DNA of 59,386 nt from Kordia sp. (GTDB lineage Bacteria > Bacteroidota > Bacteroidia > Flavobacteriales > Flavobacteriaceae), in contig NVVR01000019.1 of the NCBI GenBank assembly GCA_002733415.1, positions 1 through 59,386 of the forward strand, in the 5' to 3' direction. Below are positions 35,145 through 44,665 of the stretch, one piece after another. The notes below the pieces were generated by a model. That model was not told the origin of the DNA. It made no database searches and saw only the letters and a list, made by a program, of their open reading frames with translations. Made by a program: the position numbers and the translations under genes. The number at the start of each line of letters is the position of its first letter. The first letter of the stretch is position 1.

Positions 35145-35160
35145 TAGACCGGTCGGTTTA
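35145..35160. promoter_or_regulatory. TetR operator in front of the AhpD-like gene
   Basis: TAGACCGGTCGGTTTA has the palindromic core ACCGGT and the AGACCNGTCGGT pattern also found in front of tetR at 35833. It lies 25 bp upstream of the AhpD-like start codon, between tetR and the structural genes. It may control an internal promoter or block readthrough. Confidence 0.75.
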
Positions 35161-35178
35161 GTTTTTATTGAAATTTTT

Positions 35179-35742
35179 TTAGATTAATAAGTCAAGGCTT
35201 AGTATAAAATCATCTAAAGACTGTCTGCTTTTGCTTAATTTCATTCTAGAAATGGCGCCTTCCCAGCCATTTAAAATAACAGAAGCCATCATTCGTGTAT
35301 CCAATGTTTTTGAAATTTGATTGTTTTTTTTGCCTTCTTCCAAACAGCGTTCAATGGTTATTTGCCATTCTTCTAATTGTTCATCTACAAACGTTTTAAA
35401 TTCTTCGCTAACGCCGCCTTCCGAGCAACTATCGCCTAGTAGACACCCTTTTACAAATTGTTTTTGTTCAAACTCATTAGCTCGATCATTATAAAATGTT
35501 TTGATGCGTTCTTTTGGTGATAATTCTTTTTGTTCTAGTAAAACCGATTTAAAATTGACTAAACCACAGTTTGAATAGCGTTCCAAAACTTGAATAGCAA
35601 ATGCCTCTTTGCTTTTAAAATGATGATAGAACGACCCTTTAGGAATTTTGGCTGTTTTTAAAATCTCAGCCAAGCCCACATTACTGTATCCTTTTTGTGA
35701 AAAAAGTTCTAATCCTGCCGCTAATGCTTTTTCTTTAGTCAT
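35179..35742 (-). CDS. TetR-family transcriptional regulator
   Basis: The 187-residue repressor has an N-terminal TetR helix-turn-helix (about 6-50): ALAAGLELFSQKGYSNVGLA and then KIPKGSFYHHFKSKEAF. A ligand-binding C-terminal domain follows (TetR_C-like, with LLGDSCSEGG around residue 95). It sits directly upstream of the detoxification operon in the same direction, and its operator motif occurs both in its own promoter and in front of the next gene. Autorepression and induction by an electrophile are likely. The inducer is unknown. Confidence 0.93.
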   Translation of the reverse strand: MTKEKALAAGLELFSQKGYSNVGLAEILKTAKIPKGSFYHHFKSKEAFAIQVLERYSNCGLVNFKSVLLEQKELSPKERIKTFYNDRANEFEQKQFVKGCLLGDSCSEGGVSEEFKTFVDEQLEEWQITIERCLEEGKKNNQISKTLDTRMMASVILNGWEGAISRMKLSKSRQSLDDFILSLDLLI

Positions 35743-35832
35743 TTTAATGTTTAATAGTTGTACTCAAAACCTAAATGAATACATTTATACCGCTCTGCTA
35801 ACACTTTTTTTATATCTTAACATTTGCTATAT

Positions 35833-35846
35833 TAGACCAGTCGGTA
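35833..35846. promoter_or_regulatory. TetR operator in the tetR promoter
   Basis: TAGACCAGTCGGTA matches the operator at 35145 at 12 of 14 positions. It directly abuts the -7 box at 35847 on the downstream side, so bound TetR would cover the transcription start. Confidence 0.8.
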
Positions 35847-35878
35847 CAAAGTTAATCAATTTTCACAATCTTTTGCAA
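35847..35878 (-). promoter_or_regulatory. Bacteroidetes-type promoter of tetR and its operon
   Basis: On the minus strand TTG (35876-35878), a 21-bp spacer and TAACTTTG (35847-35854) match the TTG-N19-21-TAnnTTTG pattern. It is the best promoter in the window and drives tetR and probably the five downstream genes. Confidence 0.75.
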
Positions 35879-36044
35879 CTTTGAGTAAAAATTGAGAAAA
35901 CTTTAACTTCCGTGCCTCTTAATAGATACTAAATTAATCATCATTAGACCATTTCAAAAAATATCGCAATATACTGTAAGATTTGTTTTAATAGGTAAGC
36001 ATGAAATTCCTGTGGCAAATAGTTATAGAATCACATAAATTGTG

Positions 36045-36285
36045 ATCAACTCCACACACATTTACTCATACGTTCTTATTGCTATTGGAAATCGTGAAGC
36101 TACGCTTTCACTCCCTTCCTTTCGTCGTTTCATAGAAAAAGGGTTCTATTACAATTGTAAAAAGTAGCTTTTGAAGAAAATTTTGATAAAGTAAACTTTG
36201 CTTTGTCAAGAACGGAACAGGCGCCACGCGGAACATTATAATGCATTTTCATTATAATTTGACATTATGTATAAATTGCGGAAAG
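36045..36285. repeat. Dispersed intergenic repeat, copy 4
   Basis: This is the fullest copy: TCGTTTCATAGAAAAAG, TTTTGAAGAAAATTTTGATA, AAGTAAACTTTGCTTTGTC, GAACAGGCGCCACGCGGAAC and a perfect hairpin ATTATAATG/CATTATAAT with loop CATTTT. Its right 72 bp (36208-36279) nearly equals copy 2. The rest of 35879-36362 holds no gene. Confidence 0.75.
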
Positions 36286-36362
36286 TTATCTCTTTTATAG
36301 TTATAAACTGATTTTATAGGTTCATGAACAGTTATATATAAGGGCTAACCTAAACAAACAAA

Positions 36363-37589
36363 TTATTGCTTCTTTAGATCTTTTATTAAATTCGTTGAAA
36401 AATAAGCAATTATAACAGCAGTAAATCCAATACATAACCACATAAACCACGGTTTTTGCCAAAGTGATACGATAGCTTTTTCTTTTACTTTATCCTCTAT
36501 GTACTTAACAGAAATGATACTTGATTTGGGTAAACGCTCTGAAATTTTATTTCTAAAATAGGAGATGTCGTATTCTGGTACATTAAGTTTTTTATTCCCA
36601 GCTGAAACGGTATAATTTTCATTCTGTTTTAGGTTAGCAACTGCATACCAAATTGTTTGAAAAAATTTAAGAGAGGTAATACTGAGTTTAGGATTGTCTT
36701 GGTTTTCAATTTCAATATATAGCTCTTTTCCAAAGAAGGAAGGAATAGAAAAATGATTATCCTTCTCAGAATGAATTACAAAACTGGTAATGTCGTGTTG
36801 AAACGTTTCTAGTTTATGTTTTACTTCTCTTTCATTTAAAACATATACTCTTGCTCTCCTATTGAATAATTCCGGTGAAGTAATATTGAAATGCAATTCG
36901 TTTATGATTTCCGGATGTTCAAACTCAATATGAATACCTGTTGTTTTTGAATTTAATACATTAGATATTAAACTGCTTTGAACAGGAATTTCTTCCATAG
37001 CCGATTTTGTGATTTCAGTAGTGGCTGTCCCAATACTCAAAAGATTAATTGGTAATGATTTTTGATCATTAAATACAATTTTCAAGAATTGATAAGAACA
37101 CAATGGAAAATTAATAACCTTATAAATACTTGTATTGGTAGCACTATTCAGGTTGTGTAATTGTTTGTTGTTTACAATTCCAAACCATTCTTTTTGGTCA
37201 TTACTACCTTGTAAATTGAAGCTTTTACTCCCTTGATAATTGGCTATAGACAATACTGCTTTTTGAATTTCTTCTTTGGGGTTACTAAATATATAGGTTG
37301 AAAGCGTATCTAGTATATTGCTTTTAGAAATGATTTCAAATTCTGAAAAATTAGAAACTCTTGATTCCTTATCGTCATTATTAATAAAATATGGAACTTG
37401 ACTTGCATTTGAATCCCATATTCTAAAATCACTCATATCTTGTTTTGAATATGAGCGTACACCGTGTGGTATTTGAATTTTATACAATCCATCCTCTTCA
37501 ATTGGAGATAATTTACCTTCTACATGCTTTTGCTGTGCAAAAGTAGCTGTAGCTAGTAATAGCACTAAAAAACTAAGTGTTTTATTCAT
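36363..37589 (-). CDS. DUF3999-family exported membrane protein
   Basis: The 408-residue protein starts at the ATG at 37587-37589 (MNKTLSFLVLLLATATFAQQ, a signal peptide), giving an 8-bp overlap with the DUF2339 gene; the longer reading from 37613 adds eight polar residues in front. A large extracytoplasmic part with galactose-binding-like strands (IANYQGSKSFNLQGSNDQKE) is followed by one C-terminal membrane helix (about 385-405) and a basic tail. DUF3999 proteins are typically paired with DUF2339 proteins, as here. The function is not known; the pairing suggests a joint envelope role. Confidence 0.8.
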   Translation of the reverse strand: MNKTLSFLVLLLATATFAQQKHVEGKLSPIEEDGLYKIQIPHGVRSYSKQDMSDFRIWDSNASQVPYFINNDDKESRVSNFSEFEIISKSNILDTLSTYIFSNPKEEIQKAVLSIANYQGSKSFNLQGSNDQKEWFGIVNNKQLHNLNSATNTSIYKVINFPLCSYQFLKIVFNDQKSLPINLLSIGTATTEITKSAMEEIPVQSSLISNVLNSKTTGIHIEFEHPEIINELHFNITSPELFNRRARVYVLNEREVKHKLETFQHDITSFVIHSEKDNHFSIPSFFGKELYIEIENQDNPKLSITSLKFFQTIWYAVANLKQNENYTVSAGNKKLNVPEYDISYFRNKISERLPKSSIISVKYIEDKVKEKAIVSLWQKPWFMWLCIGFTAVIIAYFSTNLIKDLKKQ

Positions 37590-40053
37590 GTTTTGTTGTT
37601 TTATCTTCATCAATAACCAATACTTTTATTTTTTGGTATACGAATGAAATAACTAATATTAATCCTCCTAATAATATAAATGCTATTATTTTTCCAGTTT
37701 CAGATACGTTACTAATATCATATGTAAATAGCTTTACGATTGTAATCCCTAACAGAGATAATGCAATTATCCTCAAGGTTTTTAGTTGCTTTTTTATCCC
37801 TAATATTAAAAATATAAAAGCCAATACACCCCATAATACTGGTAATCCTGTTTTAATAATATTAAACTTCGCTTCACTTATAAGATTCGATGTTAAATAT
37901 TGCTTGTGATAAAAAGTACTACTGTCACTAAAGCCAGATGAATGTTCTGTAATCATTGCTGATGTTAACTGTAAATCCATTAGTTGAATCCCTTGTAAGA
38001 TCAATTCGAAACTTACTAAATATACAAGTACAAAAGCTGCTCCCCAAATGAATAGTCCATGATTGGCTAATGAAAATACTTTGTTTTTTTCATTTGTTTT
38101 ATACAATAAGTAACCAAAATACGTTACCAAGCCTAAAGACAAATAATGAACATAATAAGAAACCTGACTCCCCTGCCCCATACTAATATTATATTTTTGC
38201 TCCATGAATGGAAGATTGAAAAACAAAAAGGTGTACGCAAGTATATTACCAATGGCAATTACATTCAATATTTTTAATGATAAGTCTGTTTTCTTTCTAT
38301 GTAAAAAGAAAGCTACTACTGCTGTAAATAGCAAATGATATAAAACTGGTAGAGTATATAACGAATGTGTCTCGGATCCAAGATACATTCCCGATTGATA
38401 CCCTATTTCAAACATACCCACGAAATATCCTAGTAGGATGGACAATGTGCTCATTAACTTTCGATATTGCACTGGATTAAATACAAAATTGAGCTTTTTC
38501 AATACTTCTGTTTCAGCGCCCAATATATACCTAACTACAACCAAGGAAGCAACAACAATAATTCCAGTACTAAAAATTGGGTTAAATACAATTAATAATT
38601 CATCATTTCCTTTATATAACAGTATCCAATCAATACATAAGCTAAGCAACATTAAACTTTGTACTAATACTGATGCAAAACGATAACTTTTTATTTGAGA
38701 TTTTTTTGCCAACCACATTAACAAAGCAGCTTCTGCAGCCCAAAATAAGGTGATATAGTTCCCTTCAAATTGAACTGGAATAGCTAACGTAATAAAAGTT
38801 AAGGTTAAACCAATTAATAAATACACGGCTGTTTTATCCAAACCAAATTTCTTGAATAATACCCATGCATATACTAAATTAAGCGATGCTAAAACAGCTG
38901 TAAAGAGTCCAGATAATTCTGAATGATACTTACTTAAAACAAGCATTCCAAAACCATAAAAGATAAAACTATTAATGGCTAAAATTGCCAACTGAGGTTT
39001 AGAGAATGTTCCTTTTGTACGGATGTTATTAATGATATTGGTCACTACAAAAATGAGGTAAAAAACAAAAGCAAAAATCATTGCTCCCAAATAATGTGGT
39101 GCTTCTGTATTCATTTCTTTAAGTAACCATCCTCCAAACAATACATTTGTAAATGCAAATGCGAGAATATTAACCAAATTCCATTTTTTAAAATAGGCTA
39201 AGATTAATATTCCAATATCTAAAATGGCTATATAACTAAATAACACCGCGTAATTACCACTTCCTGTACTTATCATAAAAGGAACTGCAAATCCACCAAT
39301 AAGTGATAAAATAGCCAATTCCATTCGGTTATGGGATAACGAAATCAAACAACTAAAAGCTGTAATGATTACCATTATTATAAAAGCAACCGTTTGATTA
39401 AATAATTTGTATTCATGAAAAGCAATAGCAATGGTGAAATAAAATACTGCTATAGCTCCTGCAACTAAAACGGAACTAAAGGAAGCATATTTTTTCTGTA
39501 ATTTATGGGCTAAGGCTAGTATTAGAGATCCTGCTAATATTCCAATTCCAACACGTGCTGGTTCGTTAATCCAATCCTTATCAATTGCATATTTAACGAA
39601 GTAACTTATTCCTAAAACTAAAATGAGGATCCCTATTTTATTAATAAGGTTCTCTCCAATAAACTTTTCTAAATCAGGGTTCTGTTCTTTAAAACGTTCC
39701 CATAAACTAGCCTTTAGCGGTGTGGGTACTATAGGTGCTTTAATAGAAACTTTCTTTTCAACCACAGATTTAGGTTTAGACGTCTTCACTACAATTGGTT
39801 GTATAGGTGTTATTTTATCTGAAACTGGAGGTAGAACAACCTCTGATGATTTGACAGGTTGTTTTTCAGGGGGAGCTTCTGATATCTTTTCTGAGCTAGC
39901 AGGATTAGGCTTTACGCTAGCCATTGTCAGTAACCGGTTTAATTTACTTTGGAGTGTTTCTACAGTAGTACTTAAAGTATCAATTTTTGAATTTAGTTTT
40001 GAATTTATATAAAACAGCATTCCAATTATTACAAGTAATAAAATGTATTCCAT
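37582..40053 (-). CDS. DUF2339-family polytopic membrane protein
   Basis: This 823-residue integral membrane protein has an N-terminal helix and coiled coil (about 1-45), a Pro/Ser/Lys-rich linker (about 48-110), and then more than 20 predicted membrane segments from about residue 138 (LINKIGILILVLGISYFVKYA) to the C-terminus. This layout matches DUF2339. It forms a two-gene unit with the downstream DUF3999 gene. No enzymatic motif is visible; a transport or envelope-assembly role is possible but unsupported. Confidence 0.85.
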   Translation of the reverse strand: MEYILLLVIIGMLFYINSKLNSKIDTLSTTVETLQSKLNRLLTMASVKPNPASSEKISEAPPEKQPVKSSEVVLPPVSDKITPIQPIVVKTSKPKSVVEKKVSIKAPIVPTPLKASLWERFKEQNPDLEKFIGENLINKIGILILVLGISYFVKYAIDKDWINEPARVGIGILAGSLILALAHKLQKKYASFSSVLVAGAIAVFYFTIAIAFHEYKLFNQTVAFIIMVIITAFSCLISLSHNRMELAILSLIGGFAVPFMISTGSGNYAVLFSYIAILDIGILILAYFKKWNLVNILAFAFTNVLFGGWLLKEMNTEAPHYLGAMIFAFVFYLIFVVTNIINNIRTKGTFSKPQLAILAINSFIFYGFGMLVLSKYHSELSGLFTAVLASLNLVYAWVLFKKFGLDKTAVYLLIGLTLTFITLAIPVQFEGNYITLFWAAEAALLMWLAKKSQIKSYRFASVLVQSLMLLSLCIDWILLYKGNDELLIVFNPIFSTGIIVVASLVVVRYILGAETEVLKKLNFVFNPVQYRKLMSTLSILLGYFVGMFEIGYQSGMYLGSETHSLYTLPVLYHLLFTAVVAFFLHRKKTDLSLKILNVIAIGNILAYTFLFFNLPFMEQKYNISMGQGSQVSYYVHYLSLGLVTYFGYLLYKTNEKNKVFSLANHGLFIWGAAFVLVYLVSFELILQGIQLMDLQLTSAMITEHSSGFSDSSTFYHKQYLTSNLISEAKFNIIKTGLPVLWGVLAFIFLILGIKKQLKTLRIIALSLLGITIVKLFTYDISNVSETGKIIAFILLGGLILVISFVYQKIKVLVIDEDKTTKHE

Positions 40054-40127
40054 AGTTAGTTATTATGGTTAGTTATGAAACAAATATAACCTTATTTAAT
40101 TAGCTTTCTTTCTTAATATATATCAGA

Positions 40128-40335
40128 GTTAACCAAACCATTTCATACACATTATACTCACCTCTTTTCTCGGATCATAAAAAAGTATTGCATTAACATT
40201 TCAAAGTGTATTTGTATTCAAAAACTTTTCATTAAAATGAAGAAGTAAACTTTGCTTTTCCCTAGCAAAATAACATAACGTAGAACATTATAGTTCAAAT
40301 GGTATTATGAGTAAATTGGCGAATAGCTTGCTATT
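40128..40335. repeat. Dispersed intergenic repeat, copy 5
   Basis: It begins GTTAACCAAACCATTTCATA like copy 2 and contains CTCTTTTCTCGGATCATAAA, AAGAAGTAAACTTTGCTTTT like copy 4, and GTAGAACATTATAGTTCAAA like copies 3 and 6. The remaining 40336-40795 shows no gene. Confidence 0.7.
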
Positions 40336-40795
40336 TTACATAATTGCAGATATAATAACACCACAGGTCTTTTATATCGACAGATAAATCGACTTTAGAA
40401 CATTCTCGGATACAGTTAATTTAAATATAAGAATCAAAAGAGTAATTATGTAAAAGCCAATTTACCAACGCTTCCAACACCAATAAAACTATCCTTTTAA
40501 TTGTTAATAAAATTCTCGTGTTCGATAAAATATCCAGTGTGATTTTTTTACGCTATTTCTACTAAGTTTCCACAAGAGTAAAAATTACTCTGCGAGGTAA
40601 TTTCTATACATTTGCCATGTTTCATTACTATTCAACTATCTTAAAGCAGAAGTTAAAATTTGTCTCTTATATTATTTAAAGTATACTTATTAATACTCGA
40701 TTTACATTTGGTTGTACAATAATACCTTTAACATTTTGATAACAGATATCAGTTGTTTAAAGATTTAAGTTTGTTATTTAAACCTAAATCGTAAA

Positions 40796-42778
40796 ATGAA
40801 AAATAAAAAAAACAACCTAAAAATCATTAAGTATGTAATGATAGTACTTGTGTATTGCAGTTGCTATTATAATGGACATGCTCAAAATCAATTATACCCT
40901 ACTAATTTTAATCTCTCCACATTAAATGGATCAAACGGTTTTGCTATTCCAGGCTTATCAACAAGTTTACAGTTTGGAGCAGAAAGCCAATTTATTGGAG
41001 ACATTAATAATGATGGTCTGCAAGATATTGCAATTGGATCAGGAAATGCGACTATAAATGGTAATGAACTTGCAGGAGCTGCCTATATTATTTTTGGCTC
41101 TAACACCCCATTCCCTACTCCGTTTGACGTGGATATGCTTGATGGTACCAATGGATTTGCTGTAGAAGGCATTGCTTACAATAAAAGACGAGGTTCAACA
41201 ATAACGGGGCCTGGTGATATTAATGGGGATGGAATAGATGATTTAATCATTGGCTCTAGTAGTACAACAGCTATTGTTATATATGGTACAACAAACTTTC
41301 CTGCACTAATAACCATTAATGACATTACCAGTACTAATGGCTTTTTAATAAATACAGGAGCTAATCAAATAGCTAGCTTGGGTGATGTAAACGGTGATTC
41401 TATTAACGATTTTATTATTGGGCGTCCTGATTCTTCAGGACAATCATGGATTGTATTTGGTCGTTCAACTAATTTTCCGGCATCAATAGGTGCTTCTTGG
41501 TTAGATGGTATTAACGGATTTAGAACTAGTACTTTTCCAGGTACCATTCCTTCTTTTAAAGTAGGTGGTGCTGGGGATATTAATAATGATGGTTTTAATG
41601 ATATTTTAATTGGAAACTGGGATTCAACTGATCCTGCTATAAGTTATATACTTTTTGGAAAAGGAATCCCTTTTGCGCCATTGGTTGATTTATTAGCTTT
41701 AGATGGAACTGATGGATTTAGCATAGATAATAATGGTGGTAATTTCCTAAGTTTTGTTGGGACTTTGGGAGATATAAATAATGATGGTATTGATGATTTT
41801 TTCTCAGAAACAAATGCTATATACGGGAGCAACGATCCTTTTCCTGCTCATTTTCCTATAAGTAGTTTAAATGGAACCGACGGATTTATACTCCCAGGAA
41901 CATTAACATCTGCTTCTATTGGAGATGTTAATCAAGATGGTATTGATGATTTTATTTCTGTATATGGTAGTGGTGGACGAGCTTATATTGTTTTTGGTAA
42001 CACCAATGGTTTTCCAAACCCAATTGACAATACAACATTAAATGGGCTAAATGGTTTTGTTATTGAAGGGTTAAGTCCATCTAACATAGGTAGACCAGCT
42101 AGTGGTAACGGAGATGTAAACGGAGATGGGATCTCCGATTTTATTATTGCTAGTCCATATCCTAGTACGCAAATAGGCGAAGCCTTTGTTATTTTTGGTG
42201 GAGACCATTATGCAATGCCCTTAAATTCAGGATATCCACAAGCTATAAATGTTTCAAATACCGAACTTACCTTGGTTGTTAATGGTCCAGAGTCAGGAAC
42301 GATACACTATGTTGTCTTTCCTGGCAATAATACAGGTACCGTAAACTATGATGACATACTCAATGGAATCGGAGCTGATGCCAGTGGTAGTTTTTTAATG
42401 AATCTTCAAAATACGGATGTCAATAAGGTTGTTTCTGCATTACCCGCAAACACTTCCTTTAAGGTATATCTGTTTCTAGAAGATTCTGCTGGTAATAGAG
42501 GTGAGATATATAGTTTAAATAATATTTTAGGAATCGAAAATTATTTATTAACAGGAATAGTCATCTACCCAAATCCAATATTAACAACTATTAATGTTAC
42601 TCTTACCGTAGAAAATGCTACTTATAAACTAACAACCATAAATGGACAAATACTACAAAAAGGGAGCTTAATAAGTGGAAACAACTCAGTAGATATATCT
42701 AACCTATCAAAAGGTATATACTTTCTGTCAATAAATACTAATGTTGGGTTTGTTACTAAAAAAATCATAAAAAACTAA
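40796..42778 (+). CDS. Secreted FG-GAP/integrin-alpha repeat protein with type IX sorting domain
   Basis: The 660-residue protein has a signal peptide (about 1-29, ending GHAQ), then seven or eight repeats of about 55 residues, each with a calcium-type loop such as GDINNDGLQDIAIG, GDINGDGIDDLIIG or GDVNGDGISDFII and an xxFPxxxxxxxLDGTNGF unit, forming an FG-GAP beta-propeller. A Fn3-like region follows (about 480-575), and the last 80 residues (IYPNPILTTINVTL ... GIYFLSINTN ... KKIIKN) are a type A T9SS sorting domain. It should be exported by the type IX system and anchored or released at the surface, probably for adhesion or polymer binding. Confidence 0.9.
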   Translation: MKNKKNNLKIIKYVMIVLVYCSCYYNGHAQNQLYPTNFNLSTLNGSNGFAIPGLSTSLQFGAESQFIGDINNDGLQDIAIGSGNATINGNELAGAAYIIFGSNTPFPTPFDVDMLDGTNGFAVEGIAYNKRRGSTITGPGDINGDGIDDLIIGSSSTTAIVIYGTTNFPALITINDITSTNGFLINTGANQIASLGDVNGDSINDFIIGRPDSSGQSWIVFGRSTNFPASIGASWLDGINGFRTSTFPGTIPSFKVGGAGDINNDGFNDILIGNWDSTDPAISYILFGKGIPFAPLVDLLALDGTDGFSIDNNGGNFLSFVGTLGDINNDGIDDFFSETNAIYGSNDPFPAHFPISSLNGTDGFILPGTLTSASIGDVNQDGIDDFISVYGSGGRAYIVFGNTNGFPNPIDNTTLNGLNGFVIEGLSPSNIGRPASGNGDVNGDGISDFIIASPYPSTQIGEAFVIFGGDHYAMPLNSGYPQAINVSNTELTLVVNGPESGTIHYVVFPGNNTGTVNYDDILNGIGADASGSFLMNLQNTDVNKVVSALPANTSFKVYLFLEDSAGNRGEIYSLNNILGIENYLLTGIVIYPNPILTTINVTLTVENATYKLTTINGQILQKGSLISGNNSVDISNLSKGIYFLSINTNVGFVTKKIIKN

Positions 42779-42860
42779 TTAACGTCTGTTTATATATTAC
42801 TTTATTTATTATCTACTATTAGTTGATTACAGACATTAAGAGGTTGTTATTACTAACATT

Positions 42861-42890
42861 ACCTTCAAATAAAATATTTTTTTTGAAGGT
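42861..42890 (+). terminator. Hairpin after the FG-GAP gene, terminator-like
   Basis: ACCTTCAAA and TTTGAAGGT form a 9-bp stem around an AT-only loop with a run of eight T. It lies 83 bp past the FG-GAP stop. The T-run is inside the loop, so termination is possible but not textbook. Confidence 0.45.
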
Positions 42891-42955
42891 GTGAAGCAAA
42901 ACTTTCGAGGATAAATCTAAATATAGGATGTGAATCATCCTCGAAAGTTCTTCAC
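42891..42955. repeat. Large imperfect inverted repeat
   Basis: GTGAAG-caaA-ACTTTCGAGGA is matched by TCCTCGAAAGT-T-CTTCAC across a 25-base loop. Seventeen or more paired bases make a very stable hairpin directly after the one at 42861. It could be a second terminator, a small structured RNA or a MITE-like remnant. Confidence 0.6.
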
Positions 42956-43000
42956 GCATATTTTTTAATTTAAAATTGTTTTTTTAGATCAACTTTAAAT

Positions 43001-43025
43001 TTATTATTATTATTATTATTATTAT
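43001..43025. repeat. TTA trinucleotide microsatellite
   Basis: Eight tandem TTA units lie in intergenic DNA with no gene within 200 bp on either side. The tract is too simple for a CRISPR or a coding repeat. Confidence 0.85.
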
Positions 43026-43124
43026 CTCAATTGTAGCTATATAATCGGTGTATTTGTATTGATTCTCAAAGGATTTATACTCTTTAAATGAAATTTTATT
43101 TATCGTAATAAGAAGATCAAAAAA

Positions 43125-43325
43125 ATCTATACACCACTCCCCTCCAACGTCGCTTCGTAAAAAGAGTGTTCCGTTAATATTGTAAAGAAATAGTTAAAGC
43201 ATCAGTTTTAACAAATAAAATTTATCCATTTTAAGAACGAGATAAGCCCCATACGTAACATTTCGTTCAAATGTATTATAGTTGTTTTCATAGCAGTATA
43301 TCCATTTTAAGCTATAATCCCCAGT
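43125..43325. repeat. Dispersed intergenic repeat, copy 6 (diverged)
   Basis: It starts CTATACACCACTCCCCTCC and contains GTCGCTTCGTAAAAAGAGTG, CCATACGTAACATTTCGTTC, CAAATGTATTATAGTTGTTT and CATCCATTTTAAGCTATAAT-like blocks (the last as TATCCATTTTAAGCTATAAT) shared with copy 3. It is the most diverged copy. Confidence 0.55.
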
Positions 43326-44127
43326 CAGTTCATCACACAGTATTTACAGATTGATACACTGAATAATTTTAAAATACTGAGAATTATTCACAAGTTTTAT
43401 ATTGCTTTTTAATTGAGCTCATGAATACTTAGGTATTTATAAGAAAGTTCACGTTATCATTTGTACCTATAATTAATTATTATGTAAAATTATTTACTCA
43501 ACCCATATTATTTTTATTGGAGTAAATGATTACTTCGTAGTTGTCGCTCGCCAAAGGCACTCTTTTTTATAAAATCTAAATGTTAGCATTATTATTTTAA
43601 ATACAATTTTGCAACACTTCCAGTAAGCAAAACTTATTAGTTTAAAATTTATGCATAAAAATTGATTTAATATTTCCGTTACAAAAATATCAGAATGTTT
43701 TCGCTATAGAATACTACATGATTTTGAAAGTCTTGTAGACTTTAGAAATTGTGAGCTTGGCATCTATGTAGTATTAAAAATTCTATACAACGCTAGCTTC
43801 TCTTTACTATAATAACCTTTAATAATTTCCTCATTATATTTTGTCTAAAATTCAGCATAAATTAAAAAGATTGAGTTTTTTTTTAAATTTATGCGTGAGC
43901 TGATGCACAGTAAATTCAAGGCTACATATACTTTTGGAAATATTAAACGGTTCATTCATTATATTTTAGAAAACTGTATTACCACTAAGTTTGTTAACTA
44001 ATAGTTCCCAATAAATATTCAGCTAAATATCTAAAATATGACCACTCTTTTCACCTATTAATTTAGCCGGAAATCTATGAGGCCGTTTTAATTAACATAA
44101 TTTTAAATACATTTAACCTAAAATTGA
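43326..44127. other. Intergenic, no gene seen
   Basis: About 800 bp of AT-rich DNA without an open frame I would trust on either strand. Short imperfect palindromes occur, but no RNA gene or mobile-element signature was recognised. The copper-operon promoter starts at its right edge. Confidence 0.5.
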
Positions 44128-44135
44128 TACCTTTG
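44128..44135 (+). promoter_or_regulatory. -7 box of the copper operon
   Basis: TACCTTTG matches TAnnTTTG, 10 bp before the ATG at 44146. A start of transcription about 7 bp downstream would give an almost leaderless message. No TTG element is seen at the usual distance. Confidence 0.35.
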
Positions 44136-44145
44136 TTATATAATT

Positions 44146-44559
44146 ATGAAACAGATACTTCATAAAATAACATCTTTTTTAATGGCAATTGTAGTCTTAT
44201 TTTCTACAATGTCATTAACTATTGATATGCATTATTGTGGAGATACTTTGGTTGATTCAGCCGTTTTTAGTAAAGTAAAAACTTGTGGTATGGAAATGCA
44301 AAACCCAACCACCAAGGAATGTTCTATTACAAAAAAAGGTTGTTGTAATGATGAGCAAATTGCTATTGATGGTCAAGATGAATTAAAAATATCTTTCGAC
44401 ACCCTTACTTTAGATCAGCAAGTATTTATTAGTTCATTTATAGATTCTTATATCAACCTTTTTAAGGGGTTAGAAGAGAATGAAACTTCTTATGATGATT
44501 ATGCTCCCCCACTTGTTATTAGGAGTATCTACAAGCTTGTAGAGACCTATTTAATTTGA
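44146..44559 (+). CDS. HYC_CC_PP family protein
   Basis: The 137-residue protein carries all three marks that name this Bacteroidetes family: HYC (29-31) after an N-terminal signal/membrane segment, CC (66-67), and PP near the C-terminus (121-122). Further cysteines at 47 and 59 and a methionine-rich KTCGMEMQ segment suggest metal binding in the periplasm. It heads the copper-efflux gene cluster, as family members often do. A role as copper sensor, chaperone or accessory is inferred from context. It has no enzyme motif. Confidence 0.85.
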   Translation: MKQILHKITSFLMAIVVLFSTMSLTIDMHYCGDTLVDSAVFSKVKTCGMEMQNPTTKECSITKKGCCNDEQIAIDGQDELKISFDTLTLDQQVFISSFIDSYINLFKGLEENETSYDDYAPPLVIRSIYKLVETYLI

Positions 44560-44665
44560 TTTTTAAACAATAGACTGTATTATCCAGTGATGTATTTCAT
44601 TAGGATAATTTCTTGCATTCGGTGTTTTTCAATACCAATTGTCTAACTGTTTAAAAATCATAAAA

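Noticed and set aside
43001..43025. Possible CRISPR or tandem coding repeat
   Set aside because: It is a simple TTA microsatellite of 25 bp with no spacers.
25414..43325. Intergenic repeats as integron attC sites
   Set aside because: They contain hairpins, but I see no RYYYAAC/GTTRRRY core pairs, no integrase and no cassette-like spacing of genes.
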